From Paenibacillus swuensis (GTDB lineage: Bacteria > Bacillota > Bacilli > Paenibacillales > DY6): DNA of 64,000 nt. Positions within the stretch are counted from its first letter, which is position 1. Each line of letters starts with the position of its first letter. Below are positions 26,051-35,393 of this stretch, piece after piece. The notes beneath the pieces are model-generated. The model was not told where the DNA came from and ran no database searches. It saw only the letters and a program-made list of their open reading frames with translations. The stretch covers positions 954,501-1,018,500 of the forward strand of contig NZ_CP011388.1 of assembly GCF_001644605.1 (NCBI RefSeq), given 5' to 3'. Made by a program: the position numbers and the translations under genes.

Positions 26051-26477
26051 GCCTCCTTGTTTAAACTGTCTATGACTAAGACGAGAAGAGCTACAGAAGG
26101 TTTCAGATTAGAACCTGGTACTAATACAAATATAACATAGGTAAGAGCACATATGGATTATGCGCTCAGATCACTATATTCTCATGTAAAATAAAGCACC
26201 TACGCTCATTTGAATAACGATAACCCAACATGTCTTCCCCACATAAACATTTCACAGCAGAATGTCCTTCAAAGCGTGGACACGGGATTGTTTTTGCACA
26301 TAAGCCGGCGATATCTATAGGTAGTATTAGGATCAACTATTAAGACTCCACATATGGATAAAATGAGAAGGACCCCCGACTGTATCGAAATAAAACCGGT
26401 GTCTTTTATACGAAGGACATTGGGAACCATTTTGTACGTGAGTGATGGACATTTGGTGCGTTTACGTTGGAATGTGG
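26051..26477. other. Gene-free spacer
   Basis: AT-rich sequence between the DUF1835 start and the hydrolase stop. A GATAACCCAACA motif near 26229 weakly resembles the dispersed repeats. The open frame at 26354-26566 overlaps the hydrolase gene and has no ribosome site. No RNA gene, terminator or promoter was recognised with confidence. Confidence 0.4.
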
Positions 26478-27212
26478 TTAAATTTTGTTATCCAGAAATG
26501 TCCGAAGGGCTTCACTCAGGGCTTGAGGTTGACTCAGCATCGGCAGATGACCGCAAGGCAGCGTAATCGTATCATCCGCTTTGAGATTCGCCGCCGCGCT
26601 TTCTTGAATCGGCAAGCTTAGGTCGCGATCTTCAGCCAGCTTCACATATAACTTAGGAACATCCGGAGCATGCGTTTCATAACGGTCCAGATAAATCCGA
26701 GCGGAATCCGCGACAAAGTTGCGAGCAATGGTCTCTGTTTGTTCAGACGTCAGATCATGACACAGACTTTGCTTGATGGCGGACTCCGGCGGTTTTGTGC
26801 CAAGCAAACGAAGCATGATTCCCATGATCAGCCGGTTCGGGAACGGCAGTATGGACAGAAAGGACCCTCCATCCTTAGGAATAGCAGCCCCAACAGCAAT
26901 ATAACCTTTGACCCGCTCCCCCATAACCTCAGCAACCTTCAAGCCAAGCGCTCCGCCTAACGAATGAGCCACAATCACGAATTTGCGTACGCCCCATCGC
27001 TCAATCTGAGCTGTCATATGCGCGACATAGTCGTTGATCGTCAACGATTTCAGGGATCGTTCATCACCTGAGCGACCGGGATAATGTACCGCGAGGCATG
27101 GAACCTCCATCTCTGATATGACCGCATCCCAGATACTGCTGTTCAATCCTGCCCCGTGGATGAATACGATACCTATCTCTTGATCATTGTGTGCTTCAGT
27201 TATTTGATTCAT
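26478..27212 (-). CDS. Alpha/beta hydrolase
   Basis: Seen: 244 aa from ATG 27212 (GGGAGA 8 nt upstream). The oxyanion strand reads VFIHGAGLNSSIWD. The nucleophile elbow is AHSLGGALG, with a likely acid in AEDRDLSLP and the histidine in CGHLPML. A cap of helices lies between about residues 120 and 175. Known: the fold covers esterases, lipases, haloperoxidase-like enzymes and others. The substrate is not predictable. No operon partner; its upstream region contains a repeat array. Confidence 0.88.
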   Translation of the reverse strand: MNQITEAHNDQEIGIVFIHGAGLNSSIWDAVISEMEVPCLAVHYPGRSGDERSLKSLTINDYVAHMTAQIERWGVRKFVIVAHSLGGALGLKVAEVMGERVKGYIAVGAAIPKDGGSFLSILPFPNRLIMGIMLRLLGTKPPESAIKQSLCHDLTSEQTETIARNFVADSARIYLDRYETHAPDVPKLYVKLAEDRDLSLPIQESAAANLKADDTITLPCGHLPMLSQPQALSEALRTFLDNKI

Positions 27213-27331
27213 TTTAATTCTCTCCCTCATCGCTTTATAACATCATCTTACAGACGTAACTCTGACAACCGTGTGTCAGTGATGAACCATGTTTTGCAAC
27301 GAATTTGGTATAAATTAACCGATCCTGTGCG

Positions 27332-27570
27332 AGTGTCGTGGTGTGGGTACTGCTGTCGGGCGAGTGTCGTGGTGCGGGTGCTGCTGTGGGTCGAATGATG
27401 TGGTGTGGGTGCTGCTGTTGAGCGAGTGTCGTGGTGTGGGTACTGCTGTCGGGCGAGTGTCGTGGTGCGGGTGCTGCTGTGGGTCGAATGATGTGGTGTG
27501 GGTGCTGCTGTTGAGCGAGTGTCGTGGTGTGGGTGCTGCTATCGGGCAAGTGTCGTGGTGCGGGTGCTAG
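27332..27570. repeat. About eight ~31-bp tandem units in a higher-order pattern
   Basis: Units follow the form GAGTGTCGTGGTGTGGGTRCTGCTGT-N, with variants GTGGGTCGAATGATGTGG and GTTGAGC. A block of about 93 bp containing three different units is itself repeated (27347 and 27440). Both strands stay open through the array (a His/Thr/Pro-rich frame on the minus strand), but no ribosome site supports expression. Confidence 0.8.
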
Positions 27571-27626
27571 ATTTGGGTGGATGTTAGGCTTGCGGCTGTT
27601 GGGCTGAGTTGTGCGTGCGGGTGGAA

Positions 27627-27695
27627 TTGTACTCAGTACAACTAAACCTCTCTATTTGAATTTTGGAAGAGGTAACAGTTGTACTGGATACAACT
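27627..27695. repeat. Nested palindromic module
   Basis: Two short palindromes (TTGTACT-C-AGTACAA at 27627-27641 and AGTTGTA...TACAACT at 27677-27695) flank an inner inverted pair ACCTCT/AGAGGT. From here to 27983 the DNA changes from AT-rich to a GC-rich stretch of repeated GCG-rich words. No gene was seen. Confidence 0.6.
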
Positions 27696-27983
27696 CATAA
27701 CATTTATTTCTGGGCCTTGCAGCCATTATAGATTGATCGGATGTAGATTGTACAATGAATGCCTTCTAAAGTTAATAATAAACTAAATTTATTGTAATTA
27801 GCACATTTAGCGCGTAAGGGCGGATTGCACGGCAACGCGGGGCGCGGCGCGATTTGCGTGCCGTGGCCTAGCGCGGCTTGTTTGGCGCAACTTAGCACGA
27901 TTTGCGCGCTAAGGCTTGCGCCACTCACGCGCTTGGCGAAACTCGCTGCGGCTTGCTGCGGCATACAGTGGCTTGTTTCCCCT

Positions 27984-29285
27984 TTAACGCGGCTTCACTT
28001 CATAAGCATCCCACTTCACGCCGCGCTCCAAAGCGATGGAGAACAGCACGCCGACCAGGAGGCCGTTGCTGATCAGCGGGCGTACCGCACCCGGTAAGGA
28101 CGCGAACACCGTCGGCGACACCGTCAACAGCGAGACCCCGAGCAGAACGGGGATGGCGATGCGGTAGATGGTTTTGTAGTTGTAGGTGACGCCTTCCACG
28201 TTGCGCAGGGCCGAGCCCAGCAGCTGCAGATAGGCCGCGAACAGCACCGCGTCACCGACGGAAATCGGCAAACTCGAGAAAAAGTTGCCGAGCACCGGTA
28301 TGATGCCGATGAGCGTAAACATCGAGGCGCCGATAATGAACGGCGCTCGCTCCAGTATGCGCGTCGACAACAGGAAGCCGAGCGACGAAGAATAAGGCGC
28401 ATACGGCACGGTGCCGAACACGCCGGACACGGACGTGAAGAGCCCGGTCCAGATGAGCGAGCGGCGTACTTGCGGCTCTTCCGTCTTGCGGTTATAAATC
28501 GGCTCAGCGCCCTTGATGCTGGCGATATTGTTCGTCATGTTGACGAGTCCCGCCAGGAGCGCCGTCAGCAGAATACCGATGTCGACGCTGGGCGAACCCC
28601 AGGGGAACAACAGGATGCCGCTCCCTCCTTCCGTTGCCGCTGCTTGCTCCGCCGGAACAGGTAACAACAACGTGTACGCGATCCATCCCACAATGATGCC
28701 GATCAGGATCGCATAGTTGCTGATCGTGCCTTTGCCCTTGATACTCAGCACAAGCACGAGAATGACGAGCCCCACGGACAAGCCCGCCTCGGGCAGATGA
28801 ATGGTGGAGCGGGTCGTCAGCCCCAGCATGCCTTTAAAAAAGATCGAGCTAAGCTGGAACGACAGCAGAAACAGGAACACGGCCATCACGTTAGGTGTAA
28901 ACCAGCGGGACAGCACTTTTCCCACCCCGAGCGCACCCAGCAATGCCACCACCAATCCGGACAGGATCAAACCCATGGACAGGGAACCGCCAAGCACTTC
29001 CAGGGACCCGCCGGTGGATGCTGTCGCGGCGCCAAGGCTTAGAATTAAACTCCACCACAAACCGGACTGACCCTCCATTAACGGAAGCTTGTGCCCGAAC
29101 AAAGCTTGAATCAGACAAGCGGCTCCGGTCAAAATAAACGAGATCCGCATCGTCGACTCCACCGCTTCAGGCGGCAGCTGGAACGCGGCGCCCACGGACA
29201 GCGGGATGACTACGGTATTGGTGAACATAAAGAACAGCCATTGAATGCTGCCCAACAGATAGATGGATGTTTTACTTTCAGTCAT
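27984..29285 (-). CDS. NCS2-type purine/pyrimidine permease
   Basis: Seen: 433 aa with 12-14 hydrophobic segments. The early LGSIQWLFFMFTNTVVIPLSVG, MEGQSGLWWSL and NMTNNIASIKGAEP segments match the NCS2 (xanthine/uracil) permease family, as in Bacillus YwdJ-like proteins. A short Ala/Glu/Gly stretch near residue 215 lies in a loop. It begins 33 nt after the aspartase stop, so the two are likely co-transcribed. Known: NCS2 proteins import nucleobases with protons. The base carried here cannot be specified. Confidence 0.87.
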   Translation of the reverse strand: MTESKTSIYLLGSIQWLFFMFTNTVVIPLSVGAAFQLPPEAVESTMRISFILTGAACLIQALFGHKLPLMEGQSGLWWSLILSLGAATASTGGSLEVLGGSLSMGLILSGLVVALLGALGVGKVLSRWFTPNVMAVFLFLLSFQLSSIFFKGMLGLTTRSTIHLPEAGLSVGLVILVLVLSIKGKGTISNYAILIGIIVGWIAYTLLLPVPAEQAAATEGGSGILLFPWGSPSVDIGILLTALLAGLVNMTNNIASIKGAEPIYNRKTEEPQVRRSLIWTGLFTSVSGVFGTVPYAPYSSSLGFLLSTRILERAPFIIGASMFTLIGIIPVLGNFFSSLPISVGDAVLFAAYLQLLGSALRNVEGVTYNYKTIYRIAIPVLLGVSLLTVSPTVFASLPGAVRPLISNGLLVGVLFSIALERGVKWDAYEVKPR

Positions 29286-29318
29286 GTGAATCTCCTTCGG
29301 TTCTCGGTCGGGTTGGAT

Positions 29319-30737
29319 CTATTCCTGAATCAAAAGTCTCTCCCCGGAAATGCCCGGTGTCGTCATCTGAACCGGATCCAGAATTTCTTCGACCTCCGCT
29401 TCGGTGAGAATGCCCCGTTCTATAATCATGTCCTTAATATTGCCCCCGGTTTGCAAAGCCTCTTTCACAAGACGCGCCGCTACTTCGTAGCCCAGATGCG
29501 GGTTCAGCGCGGTCACGATGCCGAAGCTTTGCGCAACATATGCACTGCATCGCGCGTTGTTGGCTTCAAGGCCCGCAATTAGGAAGCGGTTGAATACATC
29601 GAGTCCGTTGTTGAGGATCTTAATGGATTGCAACAGATTAAACGCGATGACAGGCCCCATCACGTTCAGCTCGAACTGCCCCGCTTCGCAAGCCAGGCAA
29701 ATCGTGTGATCGTTACCCATGACCTGGAAGGCCACCTGGTTCACGACTTCCGCCATCACCGGATTTACTTTACCCGGCATGATGGAGGAGCCCGGCTGAC
29801 GCTCCGGCAGAATCAGTTCGCCTAAACCGGCGCGCGGTCCGGATGCCATCATGCGGATGTCGTTACAAATCTTCGACATATTCACCGCGCATACTTTCAA
29901 GGCGGCCGACAGTTCAATGTAGGCGTCGGTGTTCTGCGTGGCATCCACGAGGTCATCCGCTTTCCGAACCGGCACCCCGAAGCCTTCCGCCAGATGCACA
30001 ATTACTTGCTCGATGTACTCGGGCTTCGCGTTCAGCCCTGTCCCTACGGCGGTTGCGCCCATGTTGACCGTCAACAGGTTGTCCGCCGAACGGCGAATCC
30101 GCTCGATATCTCGGCCCAGCACCTTCGCATAAGCTCCGAACTCTTGTCCAAGCCGGATGGGCACGGCGTCTTGGAGGTGGGTGCGCCCCATTTTGATCAC
30201 AGCATCGAACGCCACGGTCTTCTCGGTAAAGCCCTTATGTAACTCATCCATCGTCTCCAGAAGTTGCTGCGTCAGCCGGTAAGCCGCCAGCTTCAGCGCC
30301 GTCGGGATCGCATCATTCGTCGATTGGGACATGTTCACGTGATTGTTCGGACTGCAGTGGAAATAGTCGCCTTTCTCCTTGCCGAGGTGCTCCAGCGCCC
30401 GATTCGCCAATACTTCATTCATATTCATATTAATGGAGGTGCCCGCGCCGCCCTGAATGGAATCCGAGATAAACTGGTCCGCCAGCCCGCCGATCGCTAC
30501 CTCTTCCGCTGCCTTGATAATAGCCTCGCCGATGGGGCCTGATAGTTGATGCGTATCCATATTGGCGATGGCCGCCGCTTTTTTCACAATCGCTAATGAT
30601 CGAATTAATTCCGGGTGCACCGGTGTGCCTGTAATGGGAAAGTTTTCGACCGCGCGCAGCGTTTGAATGCCGTAGTACGCCTCTGTCGATACTTCTTTTT
30701 CACCTAAAAAATCCTTTTCTATTCGCGTTGTTGCCAT
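29319..30737 (-). CDS. aspA: Aspartate ammonia-lyase
   Basis: Seen: 472 aa, full length. Starts TRIEKDFLGEKEVSTEAYYGIQTLRAVENFPI, contains KMGRTHLQDAVPIRLGQEF and SQSTNDAIPTA, and the fumarase/aspartase signature GSSIMPGKVNP with its catalytic serine near residue 320. Reaction: L-aspartate to fumarate and ammonia, in the cytoplasm. Fumarase C is the close alternative, but the sequence IEKDFLGEKEVS is aspartase-like. GGAGAG precedes the ATG. It is the first gene of a unit with the NCS2 permease, which could reflect nitrogen salvage. Confidence 0.93.
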   Translation of the reverse strand: MATTRIEKDFLGEKEVSTEAYYGIQTLRAVENFPITGTPVHPELIRSLAIVKKAAAIANMDTHQLSGPIGEAIIKAAEEVAIGGLADQFISDSIQGGAGTSINMNMNEVLANRALEHLGKEKGDYFHCSPNNHVNMSQSTNDAIPTALKLAAYRLTQQLLETMDELHKGFTEKTVAFDAVIKMGRTHLQDAVPIRLGQEFGAYAKVLGRDIERIRRSADNLLTVNMGATAVGTGLNAKPEYIEQVIVHLAEGFGVPVRKADDLVDATQNTDAYIELSAALKVCAVNMSKICNDIRMMASGPRAGLGELILPERQPGSSIMPGKVNPVMAEVVNQVAFQVMGNDHTICLACEAGQFELNVMGPVIAFNLLQSIKILNNGLDVFNRFLIAGLEANNARCSAYVAQSFGIVTALNPHLGYEVAARLVKEALQTGGNIKDMIIERGILTEAEVEEILDPVQMTTPGISGERLLIQE

Positions 30738-30974
30738 ATGATCCTCTCCGTTTCCCGGATTAAATTCGCGCCGTTGTTCCCCCTAAGCATAGCAAGGTTC
30801 CCTAAACGACCGCAAGAGAAACCTTACACGGTTTGTAAATATTTAAATCAGCTCTAAGTATTATATGGAAAAATAGGGATTATTACTCTCCCATGTGCGG
30901 ACGGGCTTTTGGGCGGTTTTTGCGTTATAATCGAAGAATATTCTTGTCTATTGTTATTAAAAGGAGCTGAACAC

Positions 30975-32132
30975 ATGAATGAAGATACGCTTCAATTGTT
31001 TCGCACGCTGACGGAAACGCCCGCGGCGCCGGGCCATGAAAGAGAATTGCGCGCATTTGTGGAATCGCAATTGTCTCAATACACGGATGAGCTGGTGCAT
31101 GACCGTCTCGGCGGCGTGTTCGGTGTCTTCCGCGGCAACGAAGAAGGTCCCCGCATTATGGTCGCGGGCCATCTGGATGAAGTCGGCTTTATGGTGTCCT
31201 CCATCACCGACAACGGCATGCTTCGCTTCACCCCGCTCGGCGGCTGGTGGAACCAGACGATGATGTCGCAGCGCGTCCACGTCATCACGAAGAACGGCCC
31301 GATTGTGGGCGTCATCGGCTCCGTGCCGCCGCATCTGCTGGACGAGGCTACGCGGAACAAGCCGATGGATATGAAGCACATGCACATCGATATCGGCGCG
31401 GACAGTAAGGACGAAGTTCTCGGACTCGGCATTCGCCCGGGCTTGCCGATTGTGCCGATCTGCCCGTTCACGCCGATGGCCAATCCCAAGAAGATTATGG
31501 CCAAGGCTTGGGACAACCGCTACGGCGTAGGGTTGGCCATTGAGCTCGCGAAGGAGCTCGGCGGCCAAGCGAAGAGCGCCGGGGGCGAGGCCGGTTCGGC
31601 AGAGACTGCGGGTTCCACTGCGGCCGGTTCGGCGGCAGGCGGGGCAAGCGCGGCGTTGCCGAACGTAGTCTACACCGGTGCGACGGTGCAGGAGGAAGTC
31701 GGCCTGCGCGGAGCGAAGACGGCTGCGGCGCTGATCCACCCGGACTTGTTCTTCGCGCTGGACGCGTCGCCGGCCAATGACGCGAGCGGAGACCGCAACG
31801 CGATGGGCCAGCTGGGCAAGGGCGCGTTGCTGCGCATTCTCGACCGGGGGATGATCACCCATAACGGGATGGTCGAATATATTCTGGATACGGCGAGCAC
31901 GCACAAAATTCCGTATCAGTACTTTATCTCGCCCGGCGGCACGGATGCCGGCGAAGTGCATTTGAACGGCATCGGCGTACCGTCGGCTGTCGTGGGCATC
32001 TGCTCGCGCTACATTCACACCGCGGCGTCGATCATCCATGTGGACGACTATGCCGCGGCGAAAGAGCTGCTGCTCAAGCTCGTCCGTGGCGCCGACCGCA
32101 CGACGTACGAGACGATCCTCAGCAACCGTTAA
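30975..32132 (+). CDS. M42 family aminopeptidase with Ala/Gly-rich insertion
   Basis: Seen: 385 aa from ATG 30975 (AAAGGAG 8 nt upstream). Metal ligands of the M42 family are visible: H66 in AGHLDEVG, D180 in KAWDNR, E240/E241 in VQEEVG, D263 in ALDASP and a histidine in SRYIHT. Known: M42 enzymes form large tetrahedral cytosolic complexes that trim peptides, and some act as glucanases. Odd: residues about 198-227 are an Ala/Gly/Ser-rich insertion between KELGG and LPNVVYTG, a place where homologues have a tight turn. Monocistronic. Confidence 0.92.
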   Translation: MNEDTLQLFRTLTETPAAPGHERELRAFVESQLSQYTDELVHDRLGGVFGVFRGNEEGPRIMVAGHLDEVGFMVSSITDNGMLRFTPLGGWWNQTMMSQRVHVITKNGPIVGVIGSVPPHLLDEATRNKPMDMKHMHIDIGADSKDEVLGLGIRPGLPIVPICPFTPMANPKKIMAKAWDNRYGVGLAIELAKELGGQAKSAGGEAGSAETAGSTAAGSAAGGASAALPNVVYTGATVQEEVGLRGAKTAAALIHPDLFFALDASPANDASGDRNAMGQLGKGALLRILDRGMITHNGMVEYILDTASTHKIPYQYFISPGGTDAGEVHLNGIGVPSAVVGICSRYIHTAASIIHVDDYAAAKELLLKLVRGADRTTYETILSNR

Positions 32133-32162
32133 GGTCGCTGCGAGGAAAAGGACCGGGATGGA

Positions 32163-32270
32163 TACTTGGGTACTTGGGGTACTTGGGGTACTTGGGGTAC
32201 TTGGGGTACTTGGGGTACTTGGGGTACTTGGGGCACTTGGGGCACTTGGGGCACTTGGGGCACTTGGGCA
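32163..32270 (+). repeat. 9-bp tandem repeat (GGTACTTGG)
   Basis: About 12 head-to-tail copies of GGTACTTGG. The last four are changed to GGCACTTGG, which points to stepwise amplification. It directly follows the M42 stop codon. Confidence 0.92.
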
Positions 32271-32345
32271 CTCCTGCTTCAGTGCTAAGGTAACCATTTT
32301 CGCTTAGGTGCAGCTAAATTACGCTTATTTCGGCTTGACTCAGGT

Positions 32346-32485
32346 ATTAAAACAAATTAGCGTAACGAAATTCGCTCAGAGGTCTTTTCGGCGACCTATG
32401 AGCGAATTTCGTTTCCTTATTCTCGGGAATCTCCCATATACCACGAAATATAGCGTAACCAGGCATCACCGAAGCGTAATTTGTT
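32346..32485. repeat. Large inverted repeat / hairpin
   Basis: The core is ACGAAATTCGCTCA...AGGTC with GACCT...TGAGCGAATTTCGT (about 32369-32415), loop about 8 nt. Outer arms extend it imperfectly (ACAAATTAGCGTAAC near 32350 against GAAGCGTAATTTGTTACC near 32470). It lies upstream of the queF riboswitch. No T run, so it is not a normal terminator. Confidence 0.7.
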
Positions 32486-32489
32486 ACCT

Positions 32490-32567
32490 TCACTTGCACC
32501 TGCACCTGCACCTGTACCTGCACCTGCACCTACACCTGCACCTGCACTGCACCTGCACCTGCGTCAC
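32490..32567 (+). repeat. Hexanucleotide repeat (CACCTG)
   Basis: About 13 copies of CACCTG with two TACCTG/TACACC variants and one deletion. It ends about 9 nt before the preQ1 riboswitch, inside what would be the queF leader. Confidence 0.9.
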
Positions 32568-32575
32568 AATCGATA

Positions 32576-32613
32576 AGAGGTTTGCAAACTCCCTCTCTAA
32601 AAAAACTAAACCG
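32576..32613 (+). promoter_or_regulatory. PreQ1-I riboswitch
   Basis: The pattern AGAGGTTTGCAAACT-CCCTCT-CTAAAAAAACTAA fits the class I preQ1 aptamer: a P1 stem (AGAGG/CCTCT), a G/T-rich loop, and the A-rich tail ending ACTAA that folds back to form the pseudoknot. It lies 19 nt before the queF start, so ligand binding could sequester the ribosome site. Known: this class senses the queuosine precursor preQ1, the product of QueF, giving feedback control. Confidence 0.85.
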
Positions 32614-32631
32614 AAAGAAGCGATAACCAAC

Positions 32632-33162
32632 ATGTCACAACCTACAATAAATGGATCAACACCCGCACCGGGCAGAGCCCAAGGCGAGCTGCAAGATTTA
32701 ACCTTGCTGGGCGATCAGCAGGTCAAGTATCTTTTTGAATACAGTCCGCAGATTCTCGAATCCTTTGACAATAAGCATCCGTATCGGGATTATTTTGTTA
32801 AATTCAACTGTCCGGAGTTCACCAGCCTCTGCCCGATTACGGGTCAGCCGGATTTCGCGACCATCTATATCAGCTACATTCCCGACGAGAAAATGGTAGA
32901 GAGCAAATCTCTTAAACTCTACCTTTTCAGTTTCCGAAATCACGGCGATTTCCACGAGGACTGTATGAACATTATCATGAATGACCTCATCAAGCTGATG
33001 GATCCGCGCTACATTGAAGTATGGGGTAAATTCACCCCCCGCGGCGGCATTTCCATTGACCCGTACACCAATTACGGCAAGCCTGGGACCAAGTACGAAG
33101 AGATGGCCTTCCATCGGATGATGAACCATGATTTGTATCCGGAAAAAGTGGACAACCGCTAA
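32632..33162 (+). CDS. queF: NADPH-dependent 7-cyano-7-deazaguanine reductase QueF
   Basis: Seen: 176 aa from ATG 32632. [14 protein letters not shown] carries the catalytic Cys67 and Asp74. VESKSLKLY is the substrate-binding element and FHEDC the unique T-fold motif. The short length matches the unimodular YkvM/QueF type rather than the two-domain E. coli form. Reaction: preQ0 to preQ1 with NADPH, a step of tRNA queuosine synthesis. The preQ1-I riboswitch in the leader supports the call. The upstream in-frame extension to 32308 runs through repeats and is not real. queC, queD and queE are not next to it here. Confidence 0.95.
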   Translation: MSQPTINGSTPAPGRAQGELQDLTLLGDQQVKYLFEYSPQILESFDNKHPYRDYFVKFNCPEFTSLCPITGQPDFATIYISYIPDEKMVESKSLKLYLFSFRNHGDFHEDCMNIIMNDLIKLMDPRYIEVWGKFTPRGGISIDPYTNYGKPGTKYEEMAFHRMMNHDLYPEKVDNR

Positions 33163-33184
33163 CTTTACTTCAACCATAATTCAC

Positions 33185-33217
33185 AAGACGCCTTTCCTCC
33201 GCGGTAAGGCGTCTTTA
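33185..33217 (+). terminator. Terminator of queF
   Basis: AAGACGCCTT / AAGGCGTCTT 10-bp perfect stem with an 11-nt loop, then TTATC, 23 nt after the stop. Confidence 0.85.
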
Positions 33218-33319
33218 TCATTTTGGAATAGAAAAGGAACTGGGAATAGAGCAGTAGAATAGTATAAGGGATGTTACAGATTGTATCATTACGCATCTAT
33301 TTAATAGAGGAGGAACATA

Positions 33320-35293
33320 ATGATGCTCCATAAGATCACCCAGGCCTTTCCCCGAATACTTACGTTTATGCTTCTATTCGCAGCCTTGCCTTCGACCGCC
33401 TTCGCCGATGATGTATTTCCGAATGAATGGAACCCTGAATCCCGTACGAACCTCTCAGAAACACAAACCCAGGTCCACTTGAATATGGCCGCCCACCAAT
33501 TTGTAACTTCATCGGTTTATGTTGATGCTTATGTCCGAGGCGGGGAGTCCTCTGCTCTGACCGTTGGCTTGGGAAGCAATTTACCGGGCAGTTCTTTCTA
33601 TTATCCGGTTGCTTATGGTCAGGTCGGCAAAGTCCGTCGGCAGATTGAATTGGATCCGTACGATGATTTTTATAACAAAGGACTTAAGTTCACGGTGAAT
33701 ACGAACGGCAGCCAAAACTTCATCACCCTTCCCCTGTATGTGGACAAGAGTCACCGCCTCCAGATGAAATACGCCACACCCGGCCGCGCGCTGGATTATG
33801 ACGGAAAGCGGGTGCTCTATGCCGCGAATCGCTCGCTCTATATTCATGATACGGTCACCGGCGTGAAGACCACTGTTTTTGCCCAAAATAAAATTGTATC
33901 TTCAGGTCAACTTACTTCGGAAGGCTGCCTGTTTCAGGATGAGCAAGGGAATCTCTATGAGTGGTATAACCAGCAAGTGGAGCCCCTGAACGTCCAAGCT
34001 CAAGCACTTAAAATCTCAGGTCATTATGCAACATATACGGCTTCCGACGGTATTCTCTATCTCCGAAATCTGCTTACCCATACTTCTGCCCCGTTGACGT
34101 TATCGGGTGAAGTCCTTGAACTGGGTGATAACGGGGTGATCATTTACCGCGTTAACAACACCTTTTACAAATACAAGAACGGGGTCTCCAACCTATGGTT
34201 TGAGGAAAGCCCAACGGAGCGGCTCTACGCGTTTCATACCGACGGTCAAGCGGCGCTCTATGTTCTCGGCGACGACACCATGGCCCGACAAGTTAAATTC
34301 CACGGCGCCACGGGTGAAGTCAGTACCCTCGCCGCATTCACAGATCCGATTGCGACAAACTGGGTCACCACCGGTTTTGGTTACAATAAAGGCTGGGTCA
34401 TATACTCCCGTCAAGCGCCTGGAACGATTACGCAGCAGCTCTTCATGATCAATCCTGCCGGACAACAGAAACAAATCATCGGTCCGAATAACAACAGTTC
34501 GTATGGTGTGTCTGCACTTAACGACGACGGCAAGGCCATCCTGACATTCGGAGGCTACCTATGCACAGTTGAGTTTAATGATCCCCGGCCTGTTCCATTC
34601 TCAGGAACACTTGGCCGCGTTAAATATGTAAACGGAGAACCTTTTCGCTTGATCGGAAACGCCTTGCTCGCTGTGACACCTTCCTCCGAGAGTATCTTTA
34701 GCGGAACGAATCCGGGAATGGGAAACACCATCAATCCTAATCACATATTTAGCGCTGCCTATACCGGCCATATTACAGCGGGTCCCGGGCTCCATGGGAT
34801 TGAAATCCGCTCCGAATATATGGATGAGAAAGTAACCTTTACGACAGAGATTGCGGGAAATCAACTATTCATCAAGCCCAGCGCACCTTTGAAAGGAAGC
34901 AGCCACTACACGCTGTACCTGCCCTACAATGCCGTAACCGATCTGAAAGGCGTACCTACAGACGCGTACGATCACATTATCCGAACGAGAACGTATGGAG
35001 CTTGGCCGCAGCGGACCGAATTTAGCCTTAATGTTTGGGATCGCGGCGGTATCGATCATGCCCGTATTTCCGTTACACGCTTGGATGAGGACGGGAATGA
35101 AACGCCGGTGAACCAAGCCTTCACCGATTTGAGCGGATATTACAAAACAAAAATTCTACAAAAAGGAAAGTACCGATTCACGGTATCCGCCGATGGTTAC
35201 GTACCCCAATCCATGATCATAAATATACAGAATAGTCGTGAGTCCGCATCCTTCTGGTTAAAACCGATTGCAACCGCTGCGGATTCCCAGTAA
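33320..35293 (+). CDS. Secreted multi-domain protein: propeller-like region, Ig-like and carboxypeptidase-regulatory-like domain
   Basis: Seen: 657 aa with a signal peptide (cleavage near ALPSTAFA-DD). The central 145-450 region has repeated short strand motifs (for example DGKRVLYAANRSLYIHD, DGQAALYVLGDD, NDDGKAILTFGG) that suggest a beta-propeller. About 470-560 ends with SHYTLYLPYNAVTDLKGVP, typical of an SbsA-type Ig-like domain. The last 90 residues (DLSGYYKTKILQKGKYRFTVSADGY) look like a carboxypeptidase regulatory domain. No catalytic residues are evident. It is likely an exported surface or matrix protein. AGGAGGAACATA precedes the start; a bidirectional terminator follows. Confidence 0.72.
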   Translation: MMLHKITQAFPRILTFMLLFAALPSTAFADDVFPNEWNPESRTNLSETQTQVHLNMAAHQFVTSSVYVDAYVRGGESSALTVGLGSNLPGSSFYYPVAYGQVGKVRRQIELDPYDDFYNKGLKFTVNTNGSQNFITLPLYVDKSHRLQMKYATPGRALDYDGKRVLYAANRSLYIHDTVTGVKTTVFAQNKIVSSGQLTSEGCLFQDEQGNLYEWYNQQVEPLNVQAQALKISGHYATYTASDGILYLRNLLTHTSAPLTLSGEVLELGDNGVIIYRVNNTFYKYKNGVSNLWFEESPTERLYAFHTDGQAALYVLGDDTMARQVKFHGATGEVSTLAAFTDPIATNWVTTGFGYNKGWVIYSRQAPGTITQQLFMINPAGQQKQIIGPNNNSSYGVSALNDDGKAILTFGGYLCTVEFNDPRPVPFSGTLGRVKYVNGEPFRLIGNALLAVTPSSESIFSGTNPGMGNTINPNHIFSAAYTGHITAGPGLHGIEIRSEYMDEKVTFTTEIAGNQLFIKPSAPLKGSSHYTLYLPYNAVTDLKGVPTDAYDHIIRTRTYGAWPQRTEFSLNVWDRGGIDHARISVTRLDEDGNETPVNQAFTDLSGYYKTKILQKGKYRFTVSADGYVPQSMIINIQNSRESASFWLKPIATAADSQ

Positions 35294-35318
35294 CCCTATC
35301 TTCAAAGTCCCAAAATGA

Positions 35319-35380
35319 GAAAGCACCCGCTCCGCCATCCCGCGATTTTGCGGATATAGCCGGAGCGAGTGCTTTTTTTT
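35319..35380. terminator. Bidirectional terminator
   Basis: AAAGCAC-CGCTCCG ... CGGAGCG-GTGCTTT, a long stem with a looped middle, followed by T8 on the plus strand. It lies between the secreted protein gene and the convergent small gene at 35394. Confidence 0.85.
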
Positions 35381-35393
35381 CTAAACCTGCCGC

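Noticed and set aside
26354-26566. 70-codon plus-strand frame overlapping the hydrolase gene end
   Set aside because: Overlaps a real gene in antisense for about 90 bases and lacks a ribosome site.
27235-27570. Opposed frames of 75-104 codons in the 31-bp repeat array
   Set aside because: Low-complexity His/Thr/Pro or Cys/Gly/Val translations of the repeat; no supporting signals.
30957-32297. 446-codon open frame on the minus strand opposite the M42 gene
   Set aside because: Antisense shadow of a well-defined peptidase; its start lies in a 9-bp tandem repeat.
32308-32631. N-terminal extension of QueF
   Set aside because: Runs through the inverted repeat, hexanucleotide repeat and riboswitch; QueF homologues start near ATG 32632.
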